The notes under the pieces: model-generated
Seen by the model: only the letters and a program-made list of their open reading frames with translations
What the model was told of the DNA's origin: nothing
The model's database searches: none
Shown: positions 39,003 through 48,029 of the stretch, in pieces
How the letters are laid out: each line of letters begins with the position of its first letter
How positions within the stretch are numbered: position 1 is the first letter of the stretch
Assembly (NCBI RefSeq): GCF_027257175.1
Contig: NZ_JAPFGD010000004.1
Span: 343,589-407,588, forward strand
Length of the DNA stretch: 64,000 bases
Source of the DNA: Castellaniella sp. S9
GTDB taxonomy: Bacteria; Pseudomonadota; Gammaproteobacteria; Burkholderiales; Burkholderiaceae_B
Reading direction: 5' to 3'
Position numbers and translations under genes: made by a program

Positions 39003-39875
39003 CTATTCGGTGGCGAGGCTCACCGGGATCTTGAGATAGCGCATGCCATTGGATTCCGCGTCCGGCAGGCGGCCCGCGCGGATGTTGACCTGGATGGACG
39101 GCAACAGCAGGGCGGGCGCCGACAGCGTCGCGTCGCGGCGCTGGCGCATGTCGGTGAATTCCTCGGCGCCGACACCGTCATGCACGTGGACGTTGTGCCG
39201 GCGCTGCTCGGCGACGGTCGTTTCCCAGGCGTACTCGCTGCGTCCCGGCGCCTTGTAGTCATGGCACAGGAATAATCGCGTCTCGGGCGGCAGCGCCAGC
39301 AGCCGGCGGATCGACTGGTACAGCGTTTGCGCGCTGCCGCCGGGAAAGTCGGCGCGCGCCGTGCCGTAGTCCGGCATGAACAAGGTGTCGCCGGTGAACA
39401 CCGCATCGTCGATCCGGTACGACACGCAGGCCGGGGTGTGGCCGGGCGTGTGCAAGACCTCCACGGCCAGGTCGCCGATGTGGAAGGTCTCGCCGTCGCG
39501 AAACAGCCAGTCGAACTCCTTGCCGTCGCCCGAGACGTCGTCCAGATTGAACTTCCGGCGAAAGATCCGCTGGACTTCGCGGATGTGCTCGCCGATGGCC
39601 ACGGGCGCCGCCGTGCGCGTTTTCAGATAGTGCGCCGCGCTGAGGTGATCCGCATGCGCGTGGGTCTCGAGTATCCACGCGATCTGCAGTCCGCCGGCCT
39701 GCGCGGCCGCCAGGATGCGATCCGCCGAGGTGGTCGAGGCCTTGCCGCTGGCGTGATCGTAATCTAGCACCGCGTCAATAATGGCCGCCTGGCGGGTGGC
39801 CGGATCCGAGACCAGATAACTCACCGTATTGGTGGCCTCGTCAAAGAAAGCCTGGATGTCCGCGGAAGCATGCAT
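39003..39875 (-). CDS. Metallo-beta-lactamase-fold hydrolase (Blh/ETHE1-like)
   Basis: Metal-dependent enzyme of 290 residues. The binding motif HAHADH is at residues 72-77, with later ligands in TPGHTPACVSY and VFTGDTLFMPDYGTARADFPGG. This layout resembles persulfide dioxygenases and the Blh protein of BigR operons. No rhodanese or BigR gene is adjacent, so the sulfur role is only suggested. It lies between an SDR gene and an IclR regulator, facing away from both. Confidence 0.8.
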   Translation of the reverse strand: MHASADIQAFFDEATNTVSYLVSDPATRQAAIIDAVLDYDHASGKASTTSADRILAAAQAGGLQIAWILETHAHADHLSAAHYLKTRTAAPVAIGEHIREVQRIFRRKFNLDDVSGDGKEFDWLFRDGETFHIGDLAVEVLHTPGHTPACVSYRIDDAVFTGDTLFMPDYGTARADFPGGSAQTLYQSIRRLLALPPETRLFLCHDYKAPGRSEYAWETTVAEQRRHNVHVHDGVGAEEFTDMRQRRDATLSAPALLLPSIQVNIRAGRLPDAESNGMRYLKIPVSLATE

Positions 39876-39931
39876 GGCGTGTCCGTCAAAGAGTTCATCG
39901 ACGCCTCAAGGGTAGCAAAGTCCGCGCCTGG

Positions 39932-40732
39932 CTATCGAACCGTGCTGCAGGCCTCCGACAGCGCCTGCGCGAACATCTTGACCAATTCGCCCGCGTGGGC
40001 GCTCTTTTCGGGGGTCATCTCGGAGCGCAGATGGCTGATGGCCACCGCAGCGTGGGGCTGCAAGCCGTTCTGGACACGGACCGGCGCGCCGACCGACCAC
40101 ATGTGGTCGCGGGTTTCGCCGTCGTCGATCGAGTAGCCGCGGTCCCGGATGGACGCCATCTGGCGCAGCAGCGCGTCGACGTCGGCGACGCCGTTTTGTG
40201 TCAGCCGCACCAGTTCGTGCTTCTCGTAGAAGGCCCGGATCTCCTGGTCGCTCATCAGGCTGAGCAGGGCCTTGCCGGTGGCGGTGCAGCAGGCCGGCAG
40301 GCGCATGCCGGCATTGAACGTGATCCCCAGGGCCAGCGGGCTATTGCGGCATGCGATGTAAATCACATCCGGGCCGTCGGGCACGGCCAGGATGGCCGCC
40401 TCCTGGCTGTGGGCGATGCGGTGGTCCCAGATCGCATAGAACTCGGCCGGGAGCTCCGAGCTCTGATTCCGGGCGTTGGCCAGCTCGACCAGGCGCAACC
40501 CCAACCGATAGGTATTGTCCGGCCGCCGCTCGAGGAATCCGGCGTTCACGAGTTCGGCCAGCAGGCCGTGCGCCGAGCTTTTGGCGATGCCCAGTTCGTC
40601 GGCGATATCGGTCATGTTCACGGGCCGGCCGGCGCGCGCCACGACATCCAGAATCCCGAGTCCGCGCGTCAGCGCCGGCGCCAAGCCTCTTTTTGCAGAC
40701 GTTTTTTCTTGCGCAACCATATTTGCTGTCAT
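39932..40732 (-). CDS. IclR-family regulator of the adjacent Liv-type importer
   Basis: IclR-type regulator of 266 residues, with a winged helix-turn-helix at about residues 25-85 (MTDIADELGIAKSSAHGLLAELV) and the IclR effector domain after it. It is divergent from the ABC importer operon, and the gap contains a 31-base near-perfect palindrome, so it almost certainly controls that operon. Starts at 40732 and 40720 are both possible. Confidence 0.88.
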   Translation of the reverse strand: MTANMVAQEKTSAKRGLAPALTRGLGILDVVARAGRPVNMTDIADELGIAKSSAHGLLAELVNAGFLERRPDNTYRLGLRLVELANARNQSSELPAEFYAIWDHRIAHSQEAAILAVPDGPDVIYIACRNSPLALGITFNAGMRLPACCTATGKALLSLMSDQEIRAFYEKHELVRLTQNGVADVDALLRQMASIRDRGYSIDDGETRDHMWSVGAPVRVQNGLQPHAAVAISHLRSEMTPEKSAHAGELVKMFAQALSEACSTVR

Positions 40733-40822
40733 TGATTTCGTTCGTCGCTGCCCCTGATGGCGGCGTCCAATTATCCCCGCCGGGCCGATGGTGCCGGGCC
40801 AGAACAGGGGAAAACCCTGATA

Positions 40823-40850
40823 TTGGCGTGTAAAACGATTATGCCATAAT
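40823..40850 (+). promoter_or_regulatory. Promoter of the Liv-type ABC operon
   Basis: A -35 box TTGGCG (40823-40828) and a -10 box CATAAT (40845-40850) are separated by 16 bases, pointing toward the binding-protein gene. The operator begins at the next base. Confidence 0.6.
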
Positions 40851-40881
40851 TCTATCCATCGAACTCAGTTCGATATATAGA
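40851..40881. promoter_or_regulatory. IclR operator candidate, 31-bp palindrome
   Basis: A perfect core ATCGAACT-C-AGTTCGAT occupies 40858-40874. It is flanked by outer arms TCTAT (40851-40855) and ATAGA (40877-40881) at equal two-base spacing, so 13 of 15 arm positions pair. It directly follows the -10 box, a position suited to blocking transcription. Confidence 0.75.
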
Positions 40882-41041
40882 AATTCTGTCGCAAACGGCC
40901 CGTCGCCCGGCGCGGGCGCGGGTCGCGGCATCGAAGGCGGGCTTTGCAAGCCTGCGCACGGTGCCGGCGGGCGTGAACCGGAGACTCACGCGGATCAAGG
41001 TATTGAGGCCCGCAGGGCATTCAACCAACAAGGAGGAAGTC

Positions 41042-42196
41042 ATGATTTTCAGAGCTACTGTCTTATCGGCCGCCATCCTCATGGGCGTGGCCGGCACCCC
41101 GGCACACGCCAAAGACACGGTGAAGATCGCGTTCATCGGCCCGCTGTCGGGCGGCAATTCCGCCACCGGCGTCGGCGGCCGGAACTCCGCCGAAACCGCG
41201 GTGCGCGTCAGGAACGAAAAGGGCGACTCGAAGTACAACTACGAGCTCGTCGCGCTGGATGACGAGTGCAAGCCAAACGTCGGCGTCCAGGTCGCCACGC
41301 GCGCCGCGACCGACCGCCACATCATTGCCGGCATTACGCACTTTTGTTCCGCGGTCGCGATCGCCACGGTCGACGTCTACCACCGCTTCGGCTTCCCCGT
41401 CGTTGTCTGGGGCGCGATCCTGCCGGACATCACGTACGCCCAGGATTACAAGGAAGTGCACCGCGTCAACGGCTCGATGCTGGACGAGACGGAAGTCGCC
41501 ACGAATTCCCTCATCGAGATGGGCTACAAAAAGTGGGTCGTCATTCACGACACCACCGACTACGGCAATATGCTGAACAAGATGTTCCAGGAAAAGGCGC
41601 CCAAGAAGGGCGGCGAAATCGTGGGGTCTTTCGGCGTCGGCGCCAACCAGCAGGATTTCTCGGCTGAACTGCTGAAGATCAAGGACATCAACCCCGACGT
41701 CGTCCTCTTCGCCGGCCTGACGCCCCTGGGTGTCCGGGTCCGCTCGCAGATGGAGCACTTCGGCGTCGACGTCCAATTCGCCGCCGTATCGGGCATCATG
41801 TCGACATCCTATTTCGATGCCCTGGGCCAAACGGCGGAGGGCACCCTGTCGTTCCACAATGCCGCGCCCTTGACCGCGATGCCGGGCGGCAAGGCCTTCC
41901 TGGAAAACTATGGCAAGGCCAATTACAGCAATCCGCCCGAGCCCTACGGGCCCTATGCCTATGTGGCCGCCGACCTGATCATGTCCGCCATCGAGCAGGT
42001 GGGTCCCGACCGCAAGAAGGTCCAGGCCATCCTGAACGACACGAAGGACTATCCCAGCATCGCCGGCCCCATCAATTTCGATGACCACCGAAACAACAGC
42101 GTGGCCTCCACGCGGTATGTCGCGCAGGACGGCGACTGGGTCCGGTGGGAGGACAGCGAATACGCAAGCGGCAAGCGCCAGCTGAAAGGCCGCTGA
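41042..42196 (+). CDS. Liv-type ABC transporter substrate-binding protein
   Basis: Periplasmic binding protein of 384 residues in the type I branched-chain amino acid family. The signal peptide ends at about residue 24 (THAHAK-like AHAKD), and KIAFIGPLSGGNSATG is the typical mature start. The ATG at 41042 has AAGGAGGA four bases upstream. The family binds amino acids, amides, urea or aromatic acids; nothing in the sequence settles which. Confidence 0.9.
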   Translation: MIFRATVLSAAILMGVAGTPAHAKDTVKIAFIGPLSGGNSATGVGGRNSAETAVRVRNEKGDSKYNYELVALDDECKPNVGVQVATRAATDRHIIAGITHFCSAVAIATVDVYHRFGFPVVVWGAILPDITYAQDYKEVHRVNGSMLDETEVATNSLIEMGYKKWVVIHDTTDYGNMLNKMFQEKAPKKGGEIVGSFGVGANQQDFSAELLKIKDINPDVVLFAGLTPLGVRVRSQMEHFGVDVQFAAVSGIMSTSYFDALGQTAEGTLSFHNAAPLTAMPGGKAFLENYGKANYSNPPEPYGPYAYVAADLIMSAIEQVGPDRKKVQAILNDTKDYPSIAGPINFDDHRNNSVASTRYVAQDGDWVRWEDSEYASGKRQLKGR

Positions 42197-42222
42197 ATCT
42201 TAGAGTCAAGGAGCGCTTCCTC

Positions 42223-43140
42223 ATGGGTAGTCTCGTAGAGTTTGTTTTCTACGGCGCCGTGCTCGGGATCATGTACGCGTTGATCGCCGTCGGGTTCACC
42301 CTGTTTTTCGGGGTGCTCGACGTCATCAACTTCGCGCATGGCGACGTCCTGACGGTGGGTGCATTTTCCGGGCTGGTGGCCTACCTGGGCCTGGGTGTCC
42401 TCGGGGTGGACCTGCCGCTCGTCCTGCAACTGGTGACCGTCGTCCTGGCCGCGTGCGTCATGACGGCGGCCGCCGGCGTGTTGATCGGCAAGGTCTTCGT
42501 CGTGCCGATGCGCGATGCGCCGGCCTTCAACATCCTGTTGATGACCTTGATGATCGGCACGGTGTTTCGCGAGGCGATCCGCCTGTTCTATCCGCAAGGC
42601 GCAAACCCCAAGGCCTTCCCGGCGTTGATCTCCAAGGCGGCGGTCGACGTCGGCGGGGTCTTCATACGGCTGGACAGCATCGCCTTGCTGGTGCTGGGGC
42701 TGGCCGTGGTGTTTCTGACGAGCTGGCTGATCAACCACACCAAATTCGGCCTGGCGATCCGTGCCGTCGCACAGGATGCCGATACCGCGCAGGTGATGGG
42801 CATCCCGTTCAAGCGGACGGTATTCGCCACCTTCGCCCTGGGGTCCATCCTCGCGGGCATTGCCGGAATCATGCACGGCATCTACTACAGCGAGATCAAC
42901 TTCAATTCCGGGCTGTTCCTGGGCTTGATCGGGTTCTCGGCCGCCGTGGTCGGGGGGCTGGGCAGCATATGGGGCGCCATCATCGGCGGCTTTACCTTTG
43001 CCGCCCTGCAGACGGTCTGGGTGGTCCTGTTCCCGGACGCCAGCAGCTATCGGGATGTGTTCTCGTTCGCCGTCATCATCGTCATCATGGCCCTCTTTCC
43101 CACCGGCATCATTGCCGAGCGATACAGCGAAAAGGTGTAA
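42223..43140 (+). CDS. Liv-type ABC transporter permease (LivH-like)
   Basis: Inner-membrane permease of 305 residues with about eight hydrophobic helices. The family signature GVLDVINFAHGD is near residue 35, and SAAVVGGLGSIWGAIIGG lies late. The ATG at 42223 follows AAGGAG by nine bases. Its stop lies two bases before the next start. Confidence 0.92.
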   Translation: MGSLVEFVFYGAVLGIMYALIAVGFTLFFGVLDVINFAHGDVLTVGAFSGLVAYLGLGVLGVDLPLVLQLVTVVLAACVMTAAAGVLIGKVFVVPMRDAPAFNILLMTLMIGTVFREAIRLFYPQGANPKAFPALISKAAVDVGGVFIRLDSIALLVLGLAVVFLTSWLINHTKFGLAIRAVAQDADTAQVMGIPFKRTVFATFALGSILAGIAGIMHGIYYSEINFNSGLFLGLIGFSAAVVGGLGSIWGAIIGGFTFAALQTVWVVLFPDASSYRDVFSFAVIIVIMALFPTGIIAERYSEKV

Positions 43141-43142
43141 GC

Positions 43143-44285
43143 ATGAGCGTGCTTCGTTTCTGGCCTTCCCTGGCAATACTTGCCCTTGCGGCGATCTGGA
43201 CGCTTTGCCTGCTGCTGGCTGAGGACCAATGGATGATCTGGTCGGCCCTGGCCGTGGCGGCGGTCGCGATTCCGGCGGCCATGCGCACGGGGGCCGGCGC
43301 CGGGCTGGGCGCCGCCCTGAATGAGTCCGGACGGTTCTTTGCGCTGCTGATCTCCGCCCTGATCGTCATGATCGCCCTGGTCATCCACGACGGCCACTAT
43401 CCCCTCATGATGCTGGCCTCCGTCCTGATCTATGGCCTGGTCTGCATCGGTCTCACCATCCAGTTCGGCTATGCCGGGGTGATCAACTTTGCCGGCGCGG
43501 CGTTCTTCGGCATCGGCGGCTACACCGCCGCCGTGCTGGGCACGTCCGGGGTGCCGTCGCTGCTGATCGTGCTGCTGGGCGGCGTGATCGCGGCGCTGAT
43601 CGGCGGGTTCATCATTTTGCCGATCCTGCGCACGCGGGGCCATTACTCCGCGCTGATCACCATTGCGTTTGGCCTGCTGTTCCAGATATTTCTCGAAGTC
43701 AACGAAACCCTGGGCGGGCCGCAGGGGCTGAAGGTCGAAGGCGCCGCCATCGCCGGCTGGTCGCTGCTGGACGGGATATCGCTGGCGGGCTACGACGCCT
43801 CGTTCTACCTCAATTACGTGCTGCTGATCGCGGCGATCTTCACGGCCGTGTTCATCCTCACCCGCAACCTGGAAAGGAGCTGGATCGGGATCAATCTCGA
43901 TGCCGTGCGCGAGGACGCCATCGGTGCGTCGGTGTTCGGGATCAACGTGACGGCATGGCGCATCTTTGCCTTCATGCTGGGGAACTTCGTGATCGGGATC
44001 GCGGGCGCGCTGTTCGCCATGATGCAGAACTTCATCGCGCCGTCCAATTTCTCGTTCTCCGATTCCTTGCTGATGCTGTCGATCATCGTCATCGGGGGCA
44101 TCGGCAATCTCTGGGCCTTGCTGCCGGCGGCGATCATCGTGATCCTGATCCCCGAAAAGCTGCAGGAGATCGGTGAATACCGGATCCTGATCTTCTCCGT
44201 GCTGGTGGCGCTCGTGCTTCGCTTTCGCCCCACCGGCCTGTTCCCCCGGCCGGTGCGCCAGTTCAAACGGGAGGTCGAACAATGA
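43143..44285 (+). CDS. Liv-type ABC transporter permease (LivM-like)
   Basis: Second permease, 380 residues. GYAGVINFAGAAFFGIGGYTAA around residue 110 is the LivM hallmark and GGIGNLWALLPAA appears near the end. The N-terminal extension has extra hydrophobic segments, as in other LivM proteins. It overlaps the first ATPase gene by four bases (ATGA). Confidence 0.92.
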   Translation: MSVLRFWPSLAILALAAIWTLCLLLAEDQWMIWSALAVAAVAIPAAMRTGAGAGLGAALNESGRFFALLISALIVMIALVIHDGHYPLMMLASVLIYGLVCIGLTIQFGYAGVINFAGAAFFGIGGYTAAVLGTSGVPSLLIVLLGGVIAALIGGFIILPILRTRGHYSALITIAFGLLFQIFLEVNETLGGPQGLKVEGAAIAGWSLLDGISLAGYDASFYLNYVLLIAAIFTAVFILTRNLERSWIGINLDAVREDAIGASVFGINVTAWRIFAFMLGNFVIGIAGALFAMMQNFIAPSNFSFSDSLLMLSIIVIGGIGNLWALLPAAIIVILIPEKLQEIGEYRILIFSVLVALVLRFRPTGLFPRPVRQFKREVEQ

Positions 44286-45055
44286 GCACGCTATTTTCCG
44301 CGCGTGACGTCACGGTCAAGTTCGGCGGACTGGTGGCGGTGGACGCCCTGTCGTTCGATATTTCGGAAGGCACCATCACCGGCCTGATCGGGCCCAACGG
44401 ATCCGGCAAGACGACATTTTTCAACGCGGTCACGGGACTGTGCCGATTGGCCGGGGGCAGCATCTCGATCGGCGGCCAGGACATATCCGGCCTGTTGTCC
44501 CGCGAGGTGTATGGCAAGGGCATTACGAGGACGTTCCAGCGCTCGCGGCTGTGCCTGTCGCTGTCGGTCTTCGACAATGTCATGATCGGCCGGCAGAACG
44601 GCTTGCCGTTCGGCCTGCTCGACAACCTGGTGCGGCGCCGGCGGTTCAGGAAGGAACTCGTCGGCCACCACCACCGCGTCGCCGGCCTCCTGAATACATT
44701 CAGCGAAAGCCTCGCCCAGCGGATCTTCGAGCCTTTGCACAGCCTCAACATGATCGACCGGCGCCGCATAGAGGTGTGCCGGGCCTTGATTGCCGAACCC
44801 AAACTGCTGCTGCTGGACGAGCCGTCCGCGGGCATGACGCCCGATGAAACCCAAGAGTTCATGGACGACATCCTCAAGGTTCGCGCGAACAATCCGAGGA
44901 TGAGCATCATCATCATCGAGCATGAAATGGAACTCATGCAGCGGGTGGCCGAACATTGCATCGTGCTCAACCACGGCCGCAAGGTCAGCGAGGGCACGTT
45001 CGACGATGTGGTCAGCGATCCATGGGTTCAGGAAGCCTATCTGGGGGAAGCATGA
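44282..45055 (+). CDS. Liv-type ABC ATPase (LivG-like) with degenerate signature motif
   Basis: ATPase of 257 residues. Walker A GPNGSGKT is at residues 37-44, Walker B reads LLLLDEPSAG and the H-loop IIIIEHEME is intact. The ABC signature, normally LSxGQ or LSYGD, reads LNMID before RRRIEVCRAL. In the LivG-LivF heterodimer this would weaken one of the two ATP sites. Overlaps both neighbours by four bases. Confidence 0.9.
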   Translation: MSTLFSARDVTVKFGGLVAVDALSFDISEGTITGLIGPNGSGKTTFFNAVTGLCRLAGGSISIGGQDISGLLSREVYGKGITRTFQRSRLCLSLSVFDNVMIGRQNGLPFGLLDNLVRRRRFRKELVGHHHRVAGLLNTFSESLAQRIFEPLHSLNMIDRRRIEVCRALIAEPKLLLLDEPSAGMTPDETQEFMDDILKVRANNPRMSIIIIEHEMELMQRVAEHCIVLNHGRKVSEGTFDDVVSDPWVQEAYLGEA

Positions 45056-45771
45056 GCGGACACCTCGTCACCAATGATATTTGTGCCGCCTACGGCAGTG
45101 CGCGCGTCCTGTCGGGCGTGTCCATCGAGGCCAAGGAAGGCGCCATCACCTGCATACTCGGGGCCAACGGCGCCGGCAAGACATCCCTGATCCGGGCGAT
45201 TCTGGGGCTGCTGCCGACCTCGCAGGGCACGGTCTCGCTGGACGGCGCGCCGCTGGACCGGCTGGAGACGCACCGGCGGATCGAGCGGGGCATCGGTTGC
45301 GTGCCGGAAGGCCGCAAGCTCTTTCCCAAGATGACTGTCGAGGAAAACCTCCATGCCGGCGCGTTCCTCGTCAAAGAACGCGCCCTGGTCGCCGAGCGGC
45401 TCGAGCGCGTCTATGCGACCTTTCCGCGCCTGGCCGAACGCAAGCAGCAATTCGCCGGCACCATGTCCGGCGGCGAGCAGGCCATGGTCTCCATCGGCCG
45501 CGCCCTCATGAGCGATCCCAAGATCCTGCTCATCGACGAGCCCTCCCTCGGCCTGTCGCCCGCGCTGGTCCGGGATTCGTTCGGCATCATCGGCAGCGTC
45601 AACAAGACCGGCGTGTCGATCCTGCTGGTCGAGCAGAACGTGCGCCAGACCTTGGCCATCGCCGATTACGGCTACGTCATCAGCCAAGGCACGGTCGTCG
45701 CCCAGGGGGCGGCCGACCAGCTCATGAACGACGAAAAAATGAAGGCCGCCTATTTCGGCCGGACCCGCTAG
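45052..45771 (+). CDS. Liv-type ABC ATPase (LivF-like)
   Basis: Second ATPase, 239 residues, with canonical motifs: Walker A GANGAGKT, signature MSGGEQ, Walker B ILLIDEPSLGLSP and an H-loop-like LLVEQNV. Together with LivG it forms the motor of the importer. Start at 45052 overlaps the previous stop. Confidence 0.92.
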   Translation: MSGHLVTNDICAAYGSARVLSGVSIEAKEGAITCILGANGAGKTSLIRAILGLLPTSQGTVSLDGAPLDRLETHRRIERGIGCVPEGRKLFPKMTVEENLHAGAFLVKERALVAERLERVYATFPRLAERKQQFAGTMSGGEQAMVSIGRALMSDPKILLIDEPSLGLSPALVRDSFGIIGSVNKTGVSILLVEQNVRQTLAIADYGYVISQGTVVAQGAADQLMNDEKMKAAYFGRTR

Positions 45772-45854
45772 CCGGATTCGCCGCGCTTGCACCATCACTT
45801 GACCCACGCTGTCGCGGTTGGGTACCGGACAGCCATGATTCTAGGAGAAGCCCA

Positions 45855-46475
45855 ATGACCGACGTCAACATCAAACTCGCCAAGGTTCGGCAGTTCCATC
45901 TCTTCGAGCGCGAGACGCTGCGCGAGGCGGGCGTGGCCGTTACCGCCGTGTCCCGCCATGTGGTTGCCGGCGTGGTGTTCGAGAACCCCCTTGCGGGCAA
46001 GGGCGCCGCATCCGCCGAGGACCTCGACCGCATGGCCGAGATCTCGCTGGAGCTCGGGGCGGAACTGAGCCGCCGGGCGCTTGCCAGGATGACTGACGTG
46101 GGCCGGCCACGCGCCTACGGAAAGGCCGTCATCGTCGGCACGGACGGCGATGCCGAGCACGGGGCGGCCCTGATCCACCCGCGCATCGGCCTGGCCATGC
46201 GGCGCACCCTGGGCGCGGGGCCCGCGCTGATCCCCGGAAACGCCAAGGTGGCGGGGCCGGGTGCCTCGATCGACCTCATCTTCGGCGGCGCCGAGGATGC
46301 CTGGGACTACGATGCCATGGACGCCACGACCGTCAGCATTCCGGGCGGCCCCGGCCCTGGCGAGATCGCGCTGTTCGTCGGCTTCGGCACCGTGCGCGCG
46401 AATGCGCGCATCCAGGGTGCCAGCGCCGATCAGGTCGCCAATCTGGTCGCCGAGATCCGCGGCGCGACGGCATAG
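45855..46475 (+). CDS. AA_synth-family protein (amino acid synthesis family)
   Basis: Protein of 206 residues that I recognise as the family labelled amino acid synthesis (PF06684), whose biochemical role is unclear. It is Gly/Ala-rich with GKAVIVGTDGDAEHGAALIHPRIG in the middle and GPGPGEIALFVGFGTVRANAR near the end. An AGGAGAAG ribosome-binding site precedes the start. It is last in the importer operon and followed by a strong terminator, so it probably acts on or senses the imported compound. Confidence 0.75.
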   Translation: MTDVNIKLAKVRQFHLFERETLREAGVAVTAVSRHVVAGVVFENPLAGKGAASAEDLDRMAEISLELGAELSRRALARMTDVGRPRAYGKAVIVGTDGDAEHGAALIHPRIGLAMRRTLGAGPALIPGNAKVAGPGASIDLIFGGAEDAWDYDAMDATTVSIPGGPGPGEIALFVGFGTVRANARIQGASADQVANLVAEIRGATA

Positions 46476-46526
46476 CGTCCGCCGGACGATATCAACGGCG
46501 GCGCCGGCACGGCGCACAAGCCGACA

Positions 46527-46555
46527 CCCCGAGGCCACCCCTCGGGGGTTTTTTT
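46527..46555 (+). terminator. Rho-independent terminator of the Liv operon
   Basis: CCCCGAGG (46527-46534) pairs with CCTCGGGG (46540-46547) around a five-base loop and is followed by G and seven T. The stem is identical to that of the phasin terminator. Confidence 0.9.
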
Positions 46556-46567
46556 CCCCTAAACCTT

Positions 46568-46596
46568 TCTTTCCCGGGGAAAACACACCGTATACT
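46568..46596 (+). promoter_or_regulatory. Possible promoter of the RND efflux genes
   Basis: A good -10 box TATACT lies at 46591-46596, 14 bases before the adaptor start. The -35 region (46568-46573) is poor, so an activator may be needed. Confidence 0.35.
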
Positions 46597-46610
46597 CGTG
46601 CGGAACGTCG

Positions 46611-48029
46611 ATGAACCCCGCTACGCCGCACGCCAACATGCGCCCGAATTCCCGCAACGACCCGCCGACCGGCAGGCCGGCGGCGTCCACCCGCCGCTCG
46701 ATCCTGTTCCTGGGCTTGCCGATCCTGTTGATCCTGGGCGCCGTCATCTGGTTTGCCAGCCGGCCGCGCGTCGTGGCGCCGCCGGCGGCCGGCGGCGATG
46801 CCGCCGTGCCGGTGCGCATGGCCACGGTCCAGCAGCGCGACGTCCCCATCCGCATTCTGGGCGTGGGCAATGTGCAGGCCTGGGCCAGCGTGACGGTGCA
46901 GGCGCGCATCGACGGCCAGCTCGAGTCCGTCGGCTTCACCGAGGGGCAGGACGTCGTCCAGGGCCAGCTCATCGCACAGCTGGACGATCGCCTGCAAAAG
47001 GCGCAGCTGGACCAGGCCCTGGCCCAGCAGGCGCGCGACCGCGCCGCGCTGGACTATGCCCAGCAGGACCTGCGCCGCTACGAAACCCTGGTCAAGCGCG
47101 ACGCGATCACCGCCCAGACCCTGGACGCCCAGCGCGCCCAGGTGGCGCAGCTGCAGGCGGCCCTGCTGGCCGATGCGGCGCAGGTCGCGGCGGCGCGCAC
47201 CCAGCTGTCCTATACCCGCATCACGGCGCCTATCAGCGGACGCACCGGCGCGCGGCTGATCGATCCCGGCAACATCGTGCGCGCAAACCTGGTCGAGGGC
47301 ATCGTGGTCATCAATCAGATCGATCCGATCGCAGTCACCTTCACCGTGCCCGACAGTGTCTTTGCCGAGGTCGACCAGGCCTTGCGCGAGGGCCGGACGC
47401 CGCGGGCGCTGGCCTACGCCAGCGGCGGCGACCAGCCCCTGGCCGAGGGCGAGGTGGTGCTGGTCGACAACCGGATCGATCCGCAAAGCGGCACCTTGCA
47501 ATTGAAGGCGCGCTTCGACAATCCCCGGCACGCGCTGTGGCCCGGCCAGTACGTGGACATGCGCCTGATCCTCGGCCAGCGGCGCGGCGCCCTGGTCGTT
47601 CCCTCGCGCGCGGTGCAGCGCGGCCCGGACGGCCCGCTGGTGTACGTGGTGGACGAGGGCGGCATTGCCCATGTCCGGCCCGTCCAGGTGGCCCTGATCC
47701 AGGATGAAATGGCCTTGATCGACCAGGGCCTGTCCGCGGGCGAGCGTGTCGTCACCGAAGGCCAGTACAAGGTCCGCCCCGGCGCCCGCGTGGCGCAGAT
47801 CGCCGCACCGGCCGCCGCCGCGCCCGCGCCGACGCCCACCTTGGCCGGCGCCGATCCGCGGGCGGCCGGCCCGGCCAGCACAGAGGCGGCCGATCCCGAG
47901 GCCGCCCCGCTGGCGGGCGCCGCGATGGGCGACGCCCTCGTGGACGACGCCGCGGCAGGCGCCGCCCGCCCGGCCGCCCCCGCGGGCGACGCGGCCGGAT
48001 CGGGCCAGGCCCCCGGAGCCCGGCCGTGA
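46611..48029 (+). CDS. RND efflux periplasmic adaptor (MdtA-like)
   Basis: Membrane-fusion protein of 472 residues that links the RND pump to an outer-membrane channel. An N-terminal membrane anchor (about residues 25-48) is followed by a lipoyl/barrel-sandwich domain (VQARIDGQLESVGFTEGQ) and a coiled-coil hairpin. The C-terminal 75 residues are a low-complexity Ala/Pro/Gly tail not needed in the family. The start is uncertain; MRPNSRN at 46638 is an alternative. It overlaps the pump gene by four bases. Confidence 0.88.
   Translation: MNPATPHANMRPNSRNDPPTGRPAASTRRSILFLGLPILLILGAVIWFASRPRVVAPPAAGGDAAVPVRMATVQQRDVPIRILGVGNVQAWASVTVQARIDGQLESVGFTEGQDVVQGQLIAQLDDRLQKAQLDQALAQQARDRAALDYAQQDLRRYETLVKRDAITAQTLDAQRAQVAQLQAALLADAAQVAAARTQLSYTRITAPISGRTGARLIDPGNIVRANLVEGIVVINQIDPIAVTFTVPDSVFAEVDQALREGRTPRALAYASGGDQPLAEGEVVLVDNRIDPQSGTLQLKARFDNPRHALWPGQYVDMRLILGQRRGALVVPSRAVQRGPDGPLVYVVDEGGIAHVRPVQVALIQDEMALIDQGLSAGERVVTEGQYKVRPGARVAQIAAPAAAAPAPTPTLAGADPRAAGPASTEAADPEAAPLAGAAMGDALVDDAAAGAARPAAPAGDAAGSGQAPGARP

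Larger units (their letters stand above)
40733..41041. other. Intergenic control region of the IclR/Liv operon
   Basis: This 309-base gap holds no gene. It contains the operon promoter (40823-40850), the palindromic operator (40851-40881) and, at 41030-41037, the AAGGAGGA ribosome-binding site of the binding-protein gene. The leader between operator and start is about 160 bases; no riboswitch fold was recognised in it. Confidence 0.7.

Noticed and set aside
41042..46475. The importer as a true branched-chain amino acid (LivKHMGF) system
   Set aside because: The protein families fit, but the IclR regulator and AA_synth protein suggest a different substrate, so liv gene symbols were not assigned.
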